In this document: piece after piece, positions 21,519 to 29,294 of the stretch
How the letters are laid out: each line of letters begins with the position of its first letter
How positions within the stretch are numbered: the first letter of the stretch is position 1
Origin: PCRC01 sp040384665
Lineage (GTDB): Bacteria > Pseudomonadota > Gammaproteobacteria > Burkholderiales > Burkholderiaceae_C
NCBI GenBank assembly: GCA_040384665.1
Contig: JAZKIY010000041.1
Span: forward strand, 1-29,294
Length of the DNA stretch: 29,294 bases
Direction: 5' to 3'
The notes under the pieces: generated by a model
Seen by the model: the letters and a program-made list of their open reading frames with translations, nothing else
The model's database searches: none
What the model was told of the DNA's origin: nothing
Position numbers and translations under genes: made by a program

Positions 21519-23696
21519 ATGACCAATGTCCACATGGCCAGCCATCAAGGTGGCGGCGCTCCTATATGGTTTGGCCATGAGCTGAACCGCATCCAAGCCT
21601 GTGTGTTGGCTTTGGTACTGGCCATCGGCCTTGTCAGCCACCTCTACCCCTGGTCATTTATCGCTGGCCATTCCAATTTCTTTGAACGCGGCGATGCGGC
21701 TCATCATTTGATTGGCTGGCTGGCCTATGTCGCCGACGAATGGCGCTTCCCTTTGATGCGCACCTTGGCTCTGAATCCGCCTGACGGCATCAATGTCATT
21801 TTTACAGACAGCATCCCACTGGCCGCTTTGGTGTTCAAACTGTTGCGCAGCGGGTTGCCAGAAGGGTTTCATTACTTCGGTTGGTGGCACGCGTTCATCT
21901 ACGTTGCGCAGGGGTTGGCTGCCGTCTGCCTGCTCAGAGCGCTGGGCGTGCGGCATCTGTTGGGCACCGTCGTTGGCGTCAGTTTCGCGCTGATGTCGCC
22001 AGTAATGACCTACCGGACTGGGCACATCGCCCTGGCAACCCATGCGTTGATATTGCTCGCCATCGCGATCAGCTGGATGGGGCTGACCAAGCAATGGAGC
22101 AGTCAAAGAGCTTACCTGTGGATGCTGCCGCTGACCATCGCTGCCATGCTTGTACATGCCTATTTGTTCGGCATGGTTCTTCTGTTTTTGCTCCTGATGC
22201 TGGTGGAATTCTGGCGACAAAACGAATCGGTCCGCACCCAACTCTTTCGGCTTTCAACCATTGCTCTGCTGATCGGCGTAACAGGGTGGCTGTTTGGCTA
22301 TTGGGGCACGCGCGTCGCGGCGCAAGGATTCGGTATTTATTCGATGAATCTGTTGTCGCCCTTCTGCGGCAGAGGCGTGATTTACGCATGTGGTTTTGAT
22401 GGAACCGGGGGCCAATACGAAGGCTACAACTACCTGGGTATCGGCACCATGTTGCTGATCGTGGCCTCTCTGGCCTGTTGCTGGCGTGGCTGGCGCACAC
22501 TGATTGGCCAACAAGCAGGTTTTTTCCTGCTCTTGGTGCTGCTACTGTTGTTCTCATTGTCGAACGAGATTTATGTAGGCACGGTCAAATTGGTTTCCAT
22601 ACCTTTACCGAATCTGATCGAAAAACTGTTCAACGTATTCAGAGCCAGTGGCAGGTTTTTCTGGCCTGTCGGCTATGCCTTGTTGTTTATTTCAATCGCC
22701 ATATTGCTCCGCCGTCCCTCCGTACCAAGGGTTGCAGTTGCAGTGCTGGCATTAGCCCTACAGTGGCTTGACACAGCATCGTTACGTGATGTCAACATGG
22801 GCTCTTCACGACAACCCGTCTCAAACGCAACCGCAACATGGGAGGGCGAGTTGGCTGGCATCAATCACATCGCGGTTTACCCGCCCTACCTGTGTCCAAG
22901 TCATGCTGAGCAGGAGTCGGTTTTGGCGCGTTTGGAACGCGTGGCTCTCGCGAAAAAACTCACCATGAATACGGCCTTCTTTGCGCGTGGAAAACCAGAC
23001 TGTGACGCGCAGATCGCGCCCTTCCACCGCGCTTTCGAAGCCAATAAACTGTACCTTGTACCCAGTGAATTTCCAGACAAAGCATCTCTGCCGGCAGGCT
23101 TTCAGACTGCACTTCGAAACGGACAGTGCGCGGTACGCCCTGACGCCATGATTTGCCGTACCGACTATGACCGTCAACGCTGGATAGCCCTCGCGGCGTC
23201 TCAGAAAAGACGCGTTGTCGGTCAATGGTCAGCATCGGCAGGCTCAAGGGCTCCGTTTCCATACGACTTACCGGGACTTAGTAGAGCCTCAACCGTATAC
23301 GAACCACAATTCGTATCGGGCTGGTCTGAGATAGAACCTTGGGGACGTTGGTCTGATGGGCAGGAAGCCGTGCTCAACTTCAACATATCGGCGGCCATAC
23401 CACGGGCAAGCGCCTACCAATTACACATCGAAGCAAGCGCATTCCTCGCTACAGACCGCCTCAACATGAAGGTCACCCCTTTTATCAACGGCAAAATGCT
23501 GTCTCCAATGACTTTTGCCGGCGGCGGCATCACACAAGCCAGAGCCGACATACCCGCCTCAGAAGTACATTCAGACAAGTCATTGACAGTCGTACTCCAA
23601 ATCGATCAGCCCACATCTCCCTGTCAGCTCGGACTGTCAGGCGACTGCCGCTTGCTCGGCATCGGTGTGCGCTCCATCCAACTGGAAACTTACTGA
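21519..23696 (+). CDS. Polytopic membrane protein, GT-C/DUF6311-like (putative periplasmic sugar transferase)
   Basis: The 725-residue protein has about 11 hydrophobic helices in its first 420 residues. The first large loop reads FFERGDAAHHL (about 54-64), with acidic residues where GT-C glycosyltransferases keep their catalytic Asp/Glu. The last 300 residues are hydrophilic and probably periplasmic, with a beta-rich end. The architecture matches DUF6311-type proteins (recognised by eye), which often neighbour GtrA/GtrB genes. Using lipid-linked sugar made by the convergent GtrB/GtrA pair to decorate a surface glycan is my inference. No clear ribosome site precedes the ATG at 21519; a second ATG lies at 21534. 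Composition is markedly lower in GC than the flanks, suggesting acquisition. Confidence 0.75.
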   Translation: MTNVHMASHQGGGAPIWFGHELNRIQACVLALVLAIGLVSHLYPWSFIAGHSNFFERGDAAHHLIGWLAYVADEWRFPLMRTLALNPPDGINVIFTDSIPLAALVFKLLRSGLPEGFHYFGWWHAFIYVAQGLAAVCLLRALGVRHLLGTVVGVSFALMSPVMTYRTGHIALATHALILLAIAISWMGLTKQWSSQRAYLWMLPLTIAAMLVHAYLFGMVLLFLLLMLVEFWRQNESVRTQLFRLSTIALLIGVTGWLFGYWGTRVAAQGFGIYSMNLLSPFCGRGVIYACGFDGTGGQYEGYNYLGIGTMLLIVASLACCWRGWRTLIGQQAGFFLLLVLLLLFSLSNEIYVGTVKLVSIPLPNLIEKLFNVFRASGRFFWPVGYALLFISIAILLRRPSVPRVAVAVLALALQWLDTASLRDVNMGSSRQPVSNATATWEGELAGINHIAVYPPYLCPSHAEQESVLARLERVALAKKLTMNTAFFARGKPDCDAQIAPFHRAFEANKLYLVPSEFPDKASLPAGFQTALRNGQCAVRPDAMICRTDYDRQRWIALAASQKRRVVGQWSASAGSRAPFPYDLPGLSRASTVYEPQFVSGWSEIEPWGRWSDGQEAVLNFNISAAIPRASAYQLHIEASAFLATDRLNMKVTPFINGKMLSPMTFAGGGITQARADIPASEVHSDKSLTVVLQIDQPTSPCQLGLSGDCRLLGIGVRSIQLETY

Positions 23697-23706
23697 CACT
23701 GGGATG

Positions 23707-24105
23707 TCAACGATAAGTCCAAAAATTGTGAAGTGAAAAAGTTATGGCGGGTAACGCCACGATGGTGAATGCAATGCCGTACAAATAGTGCATGTCCTGC
23801 TGCTGCACTGCCCATGAAATCAGCAATGCACTGCCCAACCCCATCAGTGAGACCACAAAAAAACGTACGAAGCTTTTTGGTTTGGGCTGGTGCGCAAAGC
23901 TCCAATACGTGTGCACAAAGTATGAGAAGACGTTAGCCACAAGAAATGCCATACCGTTCGACAACACCGGGGGAAAGCCCGCCCCATCCACACAAGCCAC
24001 TGCAACGGCTATGTGCACCAGCGTCGCCATGACACCCGCGATCCCAAATCGCGCCAGCTTGCGCAGCATCGCCAACCAAGCTTCCTCGTTCCCGTGCGAG
24101 GTCAT
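23707..24105 (-). CDS. GtrA family membrane protein (putative lipid-linked sugar flippase)
   Basis: The 132-residue protein has four hydrophobic helices (about 18-38, 46-66, 79-100, 106-127). Family marks are RFGIAGVMATLVH, LVANVFSYFVHTYWSF and the C-terminal HNFWTYR. GtrA proteins are thought to move undecaprenyl-phosphate-linked sugar to the periplasm. The start overlaps the upstream GT2 stop by four bases (ATGA), so translation is coupled. Its own stop is ten bases from that of the convergent 725-residue protein; no intrinsic terminator separates them, only a weak TGACA/TGTCA dyad. Confidence 0.92.
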   Translation of the reverse strand: MTSHGNEEAWLAMLRKLARFGIAGVMATLVHIAVAVACVDGAGFPPVLSNGMAFLVANVFSYFVHTYWSFAHQPKPKSFVRFFVVSLMGLGSALLISWAVQQQDMHYLYGIAFTIVALPAITFSLHNFWTYR

Positions 24106-25073
24106 GACCTTGGGGCCCCGTCGTTAGGGTTCCGGTATCGTTTACGAATCAAATAAGCGGGTCGCTGCTTACTTTCAATGTAGGTGCGACCAAGATACTC
24201 GCCCAAAAAACCAATCCCGATTAGCTGGAGGCTGCCGACAAACAGCATCACCACAAGCAACGATGCGTAGCCAGGTATATCTCGGCCGTAAACCAACGTC
24301 CTCACGACCACGTAGAACGCATAAGACATTGACACCAATGCACCGATACCGCCCAGATAAGTCCAGATCCGCAAAGGTGCCGTGCTGAAGCTGGTGATCC
24401 CCTCGATGGCGAAATTCCAGAGCTTCCAGCCTGAGAATTTGGTACTTCCCACCGTACGTGGATTCGGCTTGTAATCAATGGTGAGCGTCCTGAATCCCAA
24501 CCAGGCAAAAAGGCCTTTCATGAACCGTTGCCGTTCCGGCAAAAGTTTGAGCGCGTCAACAACGATACGGTCCATCAACCTGAAGTCCCCCACGTTTTCG
24601 GGAATCTGGATATCAGACATCTTGTTGTGAATGCGATAAAACAACTCGGAAGTGGTGCGTCTGAGAAATGAATCGGTGTCCCTGTCGACACGACGAGCCT
24701 GTACTACATCGGCCCCCTGCTGCCATAGTAGAAGCATTTCAGGAATCAGCTCCGGGGGATGCTGCAAATCAGCATCAATGGGGATAACTGCATCGCCCGC
24801 TGCGCAGTCAATTCCCGCCGTCAGCGCGGCTTCCTTGCCAAAATTGCGTGACAACTCTACGACATGAAACCGCACGTCGCGCGCTGTGAGCGCCACCAAT
24901 TGGGACAAGGTGTTGTCGGTACTACCATCGTCGACACAGATCACTTCCACCTGCACAGGCGACAGTCCATTAATGACTGGCAACAGCGCCTCATAGAAAT
25001 TAACGACACCTTCCCCTTCGTTGTAGAACGGGGCTACGACAGAGAGAAGTTTTGGTGCTGGGTTTGAATTCAT
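24102..25073 (-). CDS. GtrB-like family 2 glycosyltransferase (polyprenyl-phosphate sugar transferase)
   Basis: The 323-residue GT-A enzyme starts with a DPM1/GtrB-type domain: APFYNEGEGV, DDGSTD (48-53), SRNFGKEAALTAGID and the metal-binding DADLQHPPELI (D100/D102). Two membrane helices follow (about 237-262 and 269-292), and it ends GEYLGRTYIESKQRP, a standard signature of bactoprenol sugar transferases. It should load glucose or a similar sugar from the nucleotide donor onto undecaprenyl phosphate at the inner face of the membrane. The sugar cannot be read from sequence. It overlaps gtrA by four bases and is divergent from prfB. TACAAT on the minus strand close to its start may be a -10 box. 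Confidence 0.94.
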   Translation of the reverse strand: MNSNPAPKLLSVVAPFYNEGEGVVNFYEALLPVINGLSPVQVEVICVDDGSTDNTLSQLVALTARDVRFHVVELSRNFGKEAALTAGIDCAAGDAVIPIDADLQHPPELIPEMLLLWQQGADVVQARRVDRDTDSFLRRTTSELFYRIHNKMSDIQIPENVGDFRLMDRIVVDALKLLPERQRFMKGLFAWLGFRTLTIDYKPNPRTVGSTKFSGWKLWNFAIEGITSFSTAPLRIWTYLGGIGALVSMSYAFYVVVRTLVYGRDIPGYASLLVVMLFVGSLQLIGIGFLGEYLGRTYIESKQRPAYLIRKRYRNPNDGAPRS

Positions 25074-25208
25074 AACAAATTGTATTGTGCGGGCCTATTT
25101 CCGAGGACCCTGAGTCACCACTGCCCAGTCTTGCCAGCACCACAAGGTCAAACTGCAGATACGGCATGAGAAAATCACGCTTTTCGCCAACCAGACCGGA
25201 CCCACACC

Positions 25209-26313
25209 ATGGACGCAGAACGCACCAATGCCATCGGCACCCAATTGACCGACCTCGCCGCACGCACGCAAGAGTTACGGGGGTATCTTTGACTACGATC
25301 AAAAAGCCCGTCGGCTGCTAGAAGTCAACGCCGCGCTGGAAGACCCGACCGTCTGGAACGACTCCAAGCGCGCGCAGGAACTGGGTCGCGAGAAAAAATC
25401 GCTGGAAGCGGTAGTGTCCACGCTGGACCGCCTGCAGAGCGAGCTGGCCGACAACAGCGAGCTGTTCGAGATGAGCCGCGACGAGGGCGACGACAACGGC
25501 CTGCTCTCGATCGAAGCCGATGCCGCCACCCTCGCCAAGGACGTGGAGCAGCTCGAATTCCGCCGCATGTTCAACAACCCGGCCGACCCGCTGAACGCCT
25601 TTCTGGACATCCAGGCTGGCGCCGGTGGCACCGAGGCCTGCGACTGGGCCAGCATGCTGCTCCGCCAGTACCTGAAGTACGCCGAGCGCAAGGGCTTCAA
25701 GACGCAGATTGAAGACGAATCGCCCGGCGACACGGCGGGCATCAAGGGCGCGACCATCAAGATCGAGGGCGAATATGCCTTTGGCCTGCTGCGCACCGAA
25801 ACCGGCGTGCACCGGCTGGTGCGCAAGAGCCCTTTCGATTCGGCCGGCGGCCGCCACACCAGCTTTGCCAGCGTGTTTGTCTACCCCGAGATCGACGACT
25901 CGATCGAGATCGACATCAACCCGTCCGACGTGCGCACCGACACCTTCCGCGCCAGTGGCGCGGGTGGCCAGCACATCAACAAAACCGATTCGGCGGTGCG
26001 CCTGACCCACATCCCCACCGGCATCGTGGTGCAGTGCCAGGACGGCCGCAGCCAGCACAGCAACCGCGACGTGGCCTGGAAGCGGCTGCGCTCGCGCCTG
26101 TACGACTTCGAGCTGCGCAAGCAGCAGGAAGCGCAGCAAAAGCTGGAAGACACCAAGACCGACGTGGGCTGGGGACACCAGATTCGCAGCTATGTGCTGG
26201 ACCAGTCGCGCATCAAGGATTTGCGGACCAACTACGAAACATCGGCCACACAAAAAGTGCTGGACGGTGACCTCGATCCCTTCATTGAAGCCTCGTTGAA
26301 ACAAGGCGTCTGA
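25209..26313 (+). CDS. prfB: Peptide chain release factor 2, expressed by programmed +1 frameshift
   Basis: RF2 reads UGA and UAA stops. The first 27 codons (MDAERTNAIG...ELRGYL) run from ATG 25209 to an in-frame TGA at 25290-25292. The rest continues in the +1 frame from GAC at 25291, giving 367 residues, close to E. coli RF2 (365). The tripeptide anticodon SPF is at 207-209 and the GGQ catalytic motif at 252-254, each two residues beyond the E. coli positions. Autoregulation works by competition: scarce RF2 leaves the UGA unread and favours the shift. pepN follows 21 bases downstream. A conventional gene call would truncate the 5' end of this gene. Confidence 0.97.
25278..25293 (+). promoter_or_regulatory. 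prfB programmed +1 frameshift site
   Basis: The site reads CGGGGGTATCTTTGAC: an internal Shine-Dalgarno-like G-run, the slippery CTT, the in-frame TGA stop, then C. It differs from the classical E. coli site only by C in place of the first A. The ribosome slips from CTT to TTT, skipping the T at 25290. Confidence 0.96.
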
Positions 26314-26334
26314 TGCCATTTTTGGAGAATACCC

Positions 26335-29025
26335 ATGCGTGAAGGACAAACGGCGGTCGTCCGCCGTGAAGACTACGCCGCGCCGGCCTACTGGATCGAC
26401 ACCGTCGAGCTCAGCTTCGACCTGGACCCGCTGAAAACGCGGGTGCTGAACAAGATGACCGTGCGCCGCAACACCGAGGTGGCAGCCCAGCCGCTGCGGC
26501 TCGACGGCGTTGACCTCAACCTCGCGCGGGTGCTGGTCAACGGCCAGGGCAGCTCGTTCAAGATGGACGGCCAGCAACTGGTGCTGGACAACCTGCCGAC
26601 CGATGGCAACGCCTTTGCGCTGGAAATCTTCACCACCTGCACGCCAGCCAAAAACACCCAGTTGATGGGTCTGTACGTCAGCGGTGACTCGTTCTTCACC
26701 CAGTGTGAGGCCGAAGGCTTTCGCCGCATCACCTACTTCCTGGACCGGCCTGACGTGATGGCGATGTACAGCGTGACGCTGCGCGCCGACAAGGCGAAGT
26801 ACCCAGTGCTGCTGTCCAACGGCAACCTGGTCGAACACGGGGATCTGGACGATGGCCGCCACTTTGCCCGCTGGGTCGACCCGCACAAAAAGCCCTGCTA
26901 TTTGTTCGCGCTGGTGGCGGGCAAGCTGGTAGCGCGCGAACAGCGCATCACCTCGCGCGCCGGCAACGACCATTTGCTGCAGGTCTATGTGCGCCCCGGC
27001 GACCTCGACAAGACCGAGCACGCGATGAACTCGCTCATGGCCAGTGTGGCCTGGGACGAAACCCGCTTTGGCCTGAGCCTGGACCTGGAACGCTTCATGA
27101 TTGTTGCCGTGGGCGACTTCAACATGGGCGCGATGGAGAACAAGGGCCTCAACATCTTCAACACCAAGTACGTGCTGGCCAACCCCGCCACCGCCACCGA
27201 TGTGGACTACGCCAACATCGAAAGCGTGGTCGGCCACGAGTACTTCCACAACTGGACCGGCAACCGCATCACCTGCCGCGACTGGTTCCAGCTCAGCCTG
27301 AAAGAAGGCCTCACGGTTTTCCGCGACCAGGAGTTCAGCCAGGACCTGTCGGACTCCCCGTCCGCCCGCGCGGTGAAGCGGATCGAAGACGTGCGTGTGT
27401 TGCGCACCTCCCAGTTCCCCGAAGACGCCGGCCCGATGGCACACCCGGTGCGGCCCGACAGCTACATCGAAATCAACAACTTCTACACTGTCACCATCTA
27501 CGAAAAAGGTGCCGAGGTCGTGCGGATGATGCAGACCCTGGTCGGCCAAGCCGGCTTTGCCAAAGGCATGGCGCTCTACTTCGAACGCCACGATGGCCAG
27601 GCCGTGACCTGCGACGACTTTGCCCAGGCCATTGCCGACGCCAACCCGACTTCCGACCTGGCCCGCCTGCTGCCCCAGTTCAAGCGCTGGTACAGCCAGG
27701 CCGGCACCCCGCGCCTGCAGGCCACCGGCGTGCACGACGCTGCGACGCAAACCTACACGCTGACACTGGTGCAACACTGCGCGCCCACGCCGGGCCAGCC
27801 CGACAAGGCGCCGTTTGTGATCCCGGTCAGCCTGGGCCTGTTGGCGCCAGACGGCCGCGACCTGCCGCTCCAACTGGCGGGCGAAGACTCGGCGGGCCAC
27901 ACGTCGCGCACCATCGTCCTCACTGAGCCAAGCCAGCAGTTGGTGTTTGTGAACGTGGCCAGCGCACCGGTGCCGTCGCTGCTGCGCGACTTCTCGGCCC
28001 CGGTCACGCTGGACTACGCCTACACCGACAGCGAACTGCTCACCCTGCTGGCGCACGACAGCAACGCCTTCAACCGCTGGGAAGCCGGGCAACGGCTGGT
28101 GCTGCGCCGCGCGCTTGCGCTGGCTGCATCGCAGTCATCCCTGACAGGCGTGCAGGTGCTGGACGACGCGTGTGTTCATGCACTCCGCGATGTGCTGCAC
28201 CACCCCACGCTGGACGCCGCCTTCAAGGAACTGGTGCTGACCCTGCCGTCAGAAACCTACATCGCCGAGCAACTGGCGGTGGTGGACCCCCAGCGCATCC
28301 ATGCGGTGCGCGAAGCCATGCGTTGCCAGCTCGCCACCGCGCTGCAGGCCGACTGGCAATGGGCCTTTGAGGCGCACCAGACGCCGGGTGGTTACTCGCC
28401 CGACGCCACCGCCAGCGGCCGCCGTGCGCTGGCCAACCTCGCCCTCGCCAACCTGTGCTTGGCAGCCCGCGAAAGCGGTGACATGGTCTGGCCCGGTAAA
28501 ACCTTTCAGCGCTTCAAAGACGCCACCAACATGACCGACCGCATGGGCGCACTCAGCGCGCTGGTCTCCAGCGGCCATGCACTGGCGGCCGATGCACTGG
28601 CCCGCTTCCACAGCCTGTTCCAGGCAGAAGAACTGGTGATCGACAAGTGGTTTTCGCTGCAGGCCGGCACCCCCGACCGAGGCGGTGATGTGCTGCCCCG
28701 CGTGCGCCAGTTGATGAAGCATGCTGATTTCTCCCTGCGCAACCCCAACCGCGCGCGCAGCCTGGTGTCCACCTACTGCCAGGCCAACCCCGGCGCCTTC
28801 CACCGCGCCGACGCCTCGGGCTATGTGTTCTGGAGCGAACGCGTGATGGAGCTGGACGGCATCAACGCCCAGGTGGCCGCCCGCCTCGCCCGTGCGCTGG
28901 ACCGCTGGACCAAGCTGGCCGAGCCCTACCGCAGCGCCGCCCGCGAGGCGATTGCCCGCGTCGCCGCCAAACCCGACCTGAGCAACGACGTGCGCGAGGT
29001 CGTCACCCGCGCCCTTGCGGACTGA
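26335..29025 (+). CDS. pepN: Aminopeptidase N (M1 family)
   Basis: The 896-residue zinc aminopeptidase removes N-terminal residues from peptides in the cytoplasm. The exopeptidase motif GAMEN is at 265-269. The zinc site HEYFHNW has H301, E302 and H305, with the third ligand E324 in LKEGLTVF (HExxH-18-E). The length and C-terminal helical domain match the E. coli-type PepN (about 870 aa). GGAG nine bases upstream supports the ATG. It follows prfB by 21 bases and precedes fbp by ten, so read-through transcription is likely. No signal peptide is present. Confidence 0.98.
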   Translation: MREGQTAVVRREDYAAPAYWIDTVELSFDLDPLKTRVLNKMTVRRNTEVAAQPLRLDGVDLNLARVLVNGQGSSFKMDGQQLVLDNLPTDGNAFALEIFTTCTPAKNTQLMGLYVSGDSFFTQCEAEGFRRITYFLDRPDVMAMYSVTLRADKAKYPVLLSNGNLVEHGDLDDGRHFARWVDPHKKPCYLFALVAGKLVAREQRITSRAGNDHLLQVYVRPGDLDKTEHAMNSLMASVAWDETRFGLSLDLERFMIVAVGDFNMGAMENKGLNIFNTKYVLANPATATDVDYANIESVVGHEYFHNWTGNRITCRDWFQLSLKEGLTVFRDQEFSQDLSDSPSARAVKRIEDVRVLRTSQFPEDAGPMAHPVRPDSYIEINNFYTVTIYEKGAEVVRMMQTLVGQAGFAKGMALYFERHDGQAVTCDDFAQAIADANPTSDLARLLPQFKRWYSQAGTPRLQATGVHDAATQTYTLTLVQHCAPTPGQPDKAPFVIPVSLGLLAPDGRDLPLQLAGEDSAGHTSRTIVLTEPSQQLVFVNVASAPVPSLLRDFSAPVTLDYAYTDSELLTLLAHDSNAFNRWEAGQRLVLRRALALAASQSSLTGVQVLDDACVHALRDVLHHPTLDAAFKELVLTLPSETYIAEQLAVVDPQRIHAVREAMRCQLATALQADWQWAFEAHQTPGGYSPDATASGRRALANLALANLCLAARESGDMVWPGKTFQRFKDATNMTDRMGALSALVSSGHALAADALARFHSLFQAEELVIDKWFSLQAGTPDRGGDVLPRVRQLMKHADFSLRNPNRARSLVSTYCQANPGAFHRADASGYVFWSERVMELDGINAQVAARLARALDRWTKLAEPYRSAAREAIARVAAKPDLSNDVREVVTRALAD

Positions 29026-29035
29026 AAGTGAACCC

Positions 29036-29294
29036 ATGACCCAGAAAATCTCCCTCTCCCGCTACCTCGTCGAGCAGCAGCGCATCGACGGCCGCATCCC
29101 GCCCCAGCTGCGCCTGCTGCTGGAAGTGGTGGCCCGTGCCTGCAAGAGCATCAGCCACGCAGTCAACAAAGGCGCGCTCGGCGGTGTGCTCGGAACCGCC
29201 AGCACCGAGAACGTGCAAGGCGAAGTGCAGAAGAAACTCGACATCATCGCCAACGAGGTGCTGATCGAGGCCAACGAATGGGGCGGCCACCTGG
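29036..29294 (+). CDS. fbp: Fructose-1,6-bisphosphatase class 1, 3'-truncated by the window
   Basis: The first 86 codons are present: TQKISLSRYLVEQQR, LRLLLEVVARACKSISHAVN and KKLDIIANEVLIEANEW. These match the N-terminus of class 1 FBPase, the gluconeogenic and Calvin-cycle phosphatase. The Mg-binding and active-site motifs lie beyond the window. The ATG follows the pepN stop by ten bases. The gene itself is probably intact. Confidence 0.93.
   Translation, partial: MTQKISLSRYLVEQQRIDGRIPPQLRLLLEVVARACKSISHAVNKGALGGVLGTASTENVQGEVQKKLDIIANEVLIEANEWGGHL

Noticed and set aside
25414..26313. prfB as a separate gene starting at an internal ATG
   Set aside because: The upstream +1 frameshift site and the 27-codon leader restore a full-length RF2, so the internal ATG is not the start.
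25318..28092. A 924-codon open frame on the minus strand opposite prfB and pepN
   Set aside because: It lies exactly opposite two certain genes, its translation is Val/Gly/Ala/His/Gln-rich with no recognisable domain, and long antisense frames are expected from GC-rich codon usage.

Overview
The window is chromosomal DNA from a GC-rich Gram-negative bacterium, most likely a betaproteobacterium of the order Burkholderiales, family Comamonadaceae (Rhodoferax/Polaromonas/Hydrogenophaga-like). This is inferred from the protein sequences (GltX, MetZ, retropepsin-like protease, HiPIP), from the folC-SPOR-cvpA-purF-metZ-gltX order, and from short palindromic intergenic repeats I associate with that family. 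It reads mainly as a housekeeping region with a few accessory patches. I see no CRISPR array, insertion sequence, integrase or prophage gene.

Layout. Positions 1-7028 (minus strand) form one long block read right to left: folC, a SPOR-domain protein, cvpA, purF, metZ, gltX, then tRNA-Ala(GGC) and a cut tRNA-Glu(UUC). Junctions are tight: TGATG between the SPOR gene and cvpA, a GTG start one base after the purF stop, and a metZ stop that abuts the gltX ATG. folC is divergent from a small ArsC/Spx-family gene; their 31-bp spacer plus both start codons form a 37-bp imperfect palindrome. Next come a glycine-zipper envelope protein, convergent with an ECF sigma factor/anti-sigma pair, then ppnP-argG ending at a clear intrinsic terminator.

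Positions 11.6-14.2 kb hold smaller metabolic or accessory genes: a RibD-C/dihydrofolate-reductase-like gene in a cassette-like setting beside a C10 tract, an ICL/PEP-mutase family protein, an EthD-like protein and a Tat-exported high-potential iron-sulfur protein. Positions 14.2-20.4 kb carry a membrane-anchored glycine-rich-domain protein with murB, the divergent yajQ and a secreted retropepsin-like protease, then convergent plsY, ybaK and an aldo/keto reductase, and a Pal/OmpA-like lipoprotein followed by stacked hairpins.

Positions 20.6-25.1 kb contain an alpha/beta hydrolase and then the most distinctive segment: a 725-residue polytopic membrane protein resembling GT-C/DUF6311 proteins, converging on a GtrA-GtrB pair. 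The base composition is visibly lower in GC than the flanks (hand counts of single 60-base lines: 26 and 31 G+C at 22561 and 22321, against 46 at 28921). This looks like a surface-glycan modification module: GtrB charges undecaprenyl phosphate with a sugar, GtrA helps flip it, and the large membrane protein is the candidate periplasmic transferase.

The window ends with housekeeping genes on the plus strand: prfB with the classical programmed +1 frameshift, pepN, and the start of fbp. The best candidates for something new are the folC/arsC-like palindrome with mirrored, SD-less start contexts and the convergent Gtr-like module.
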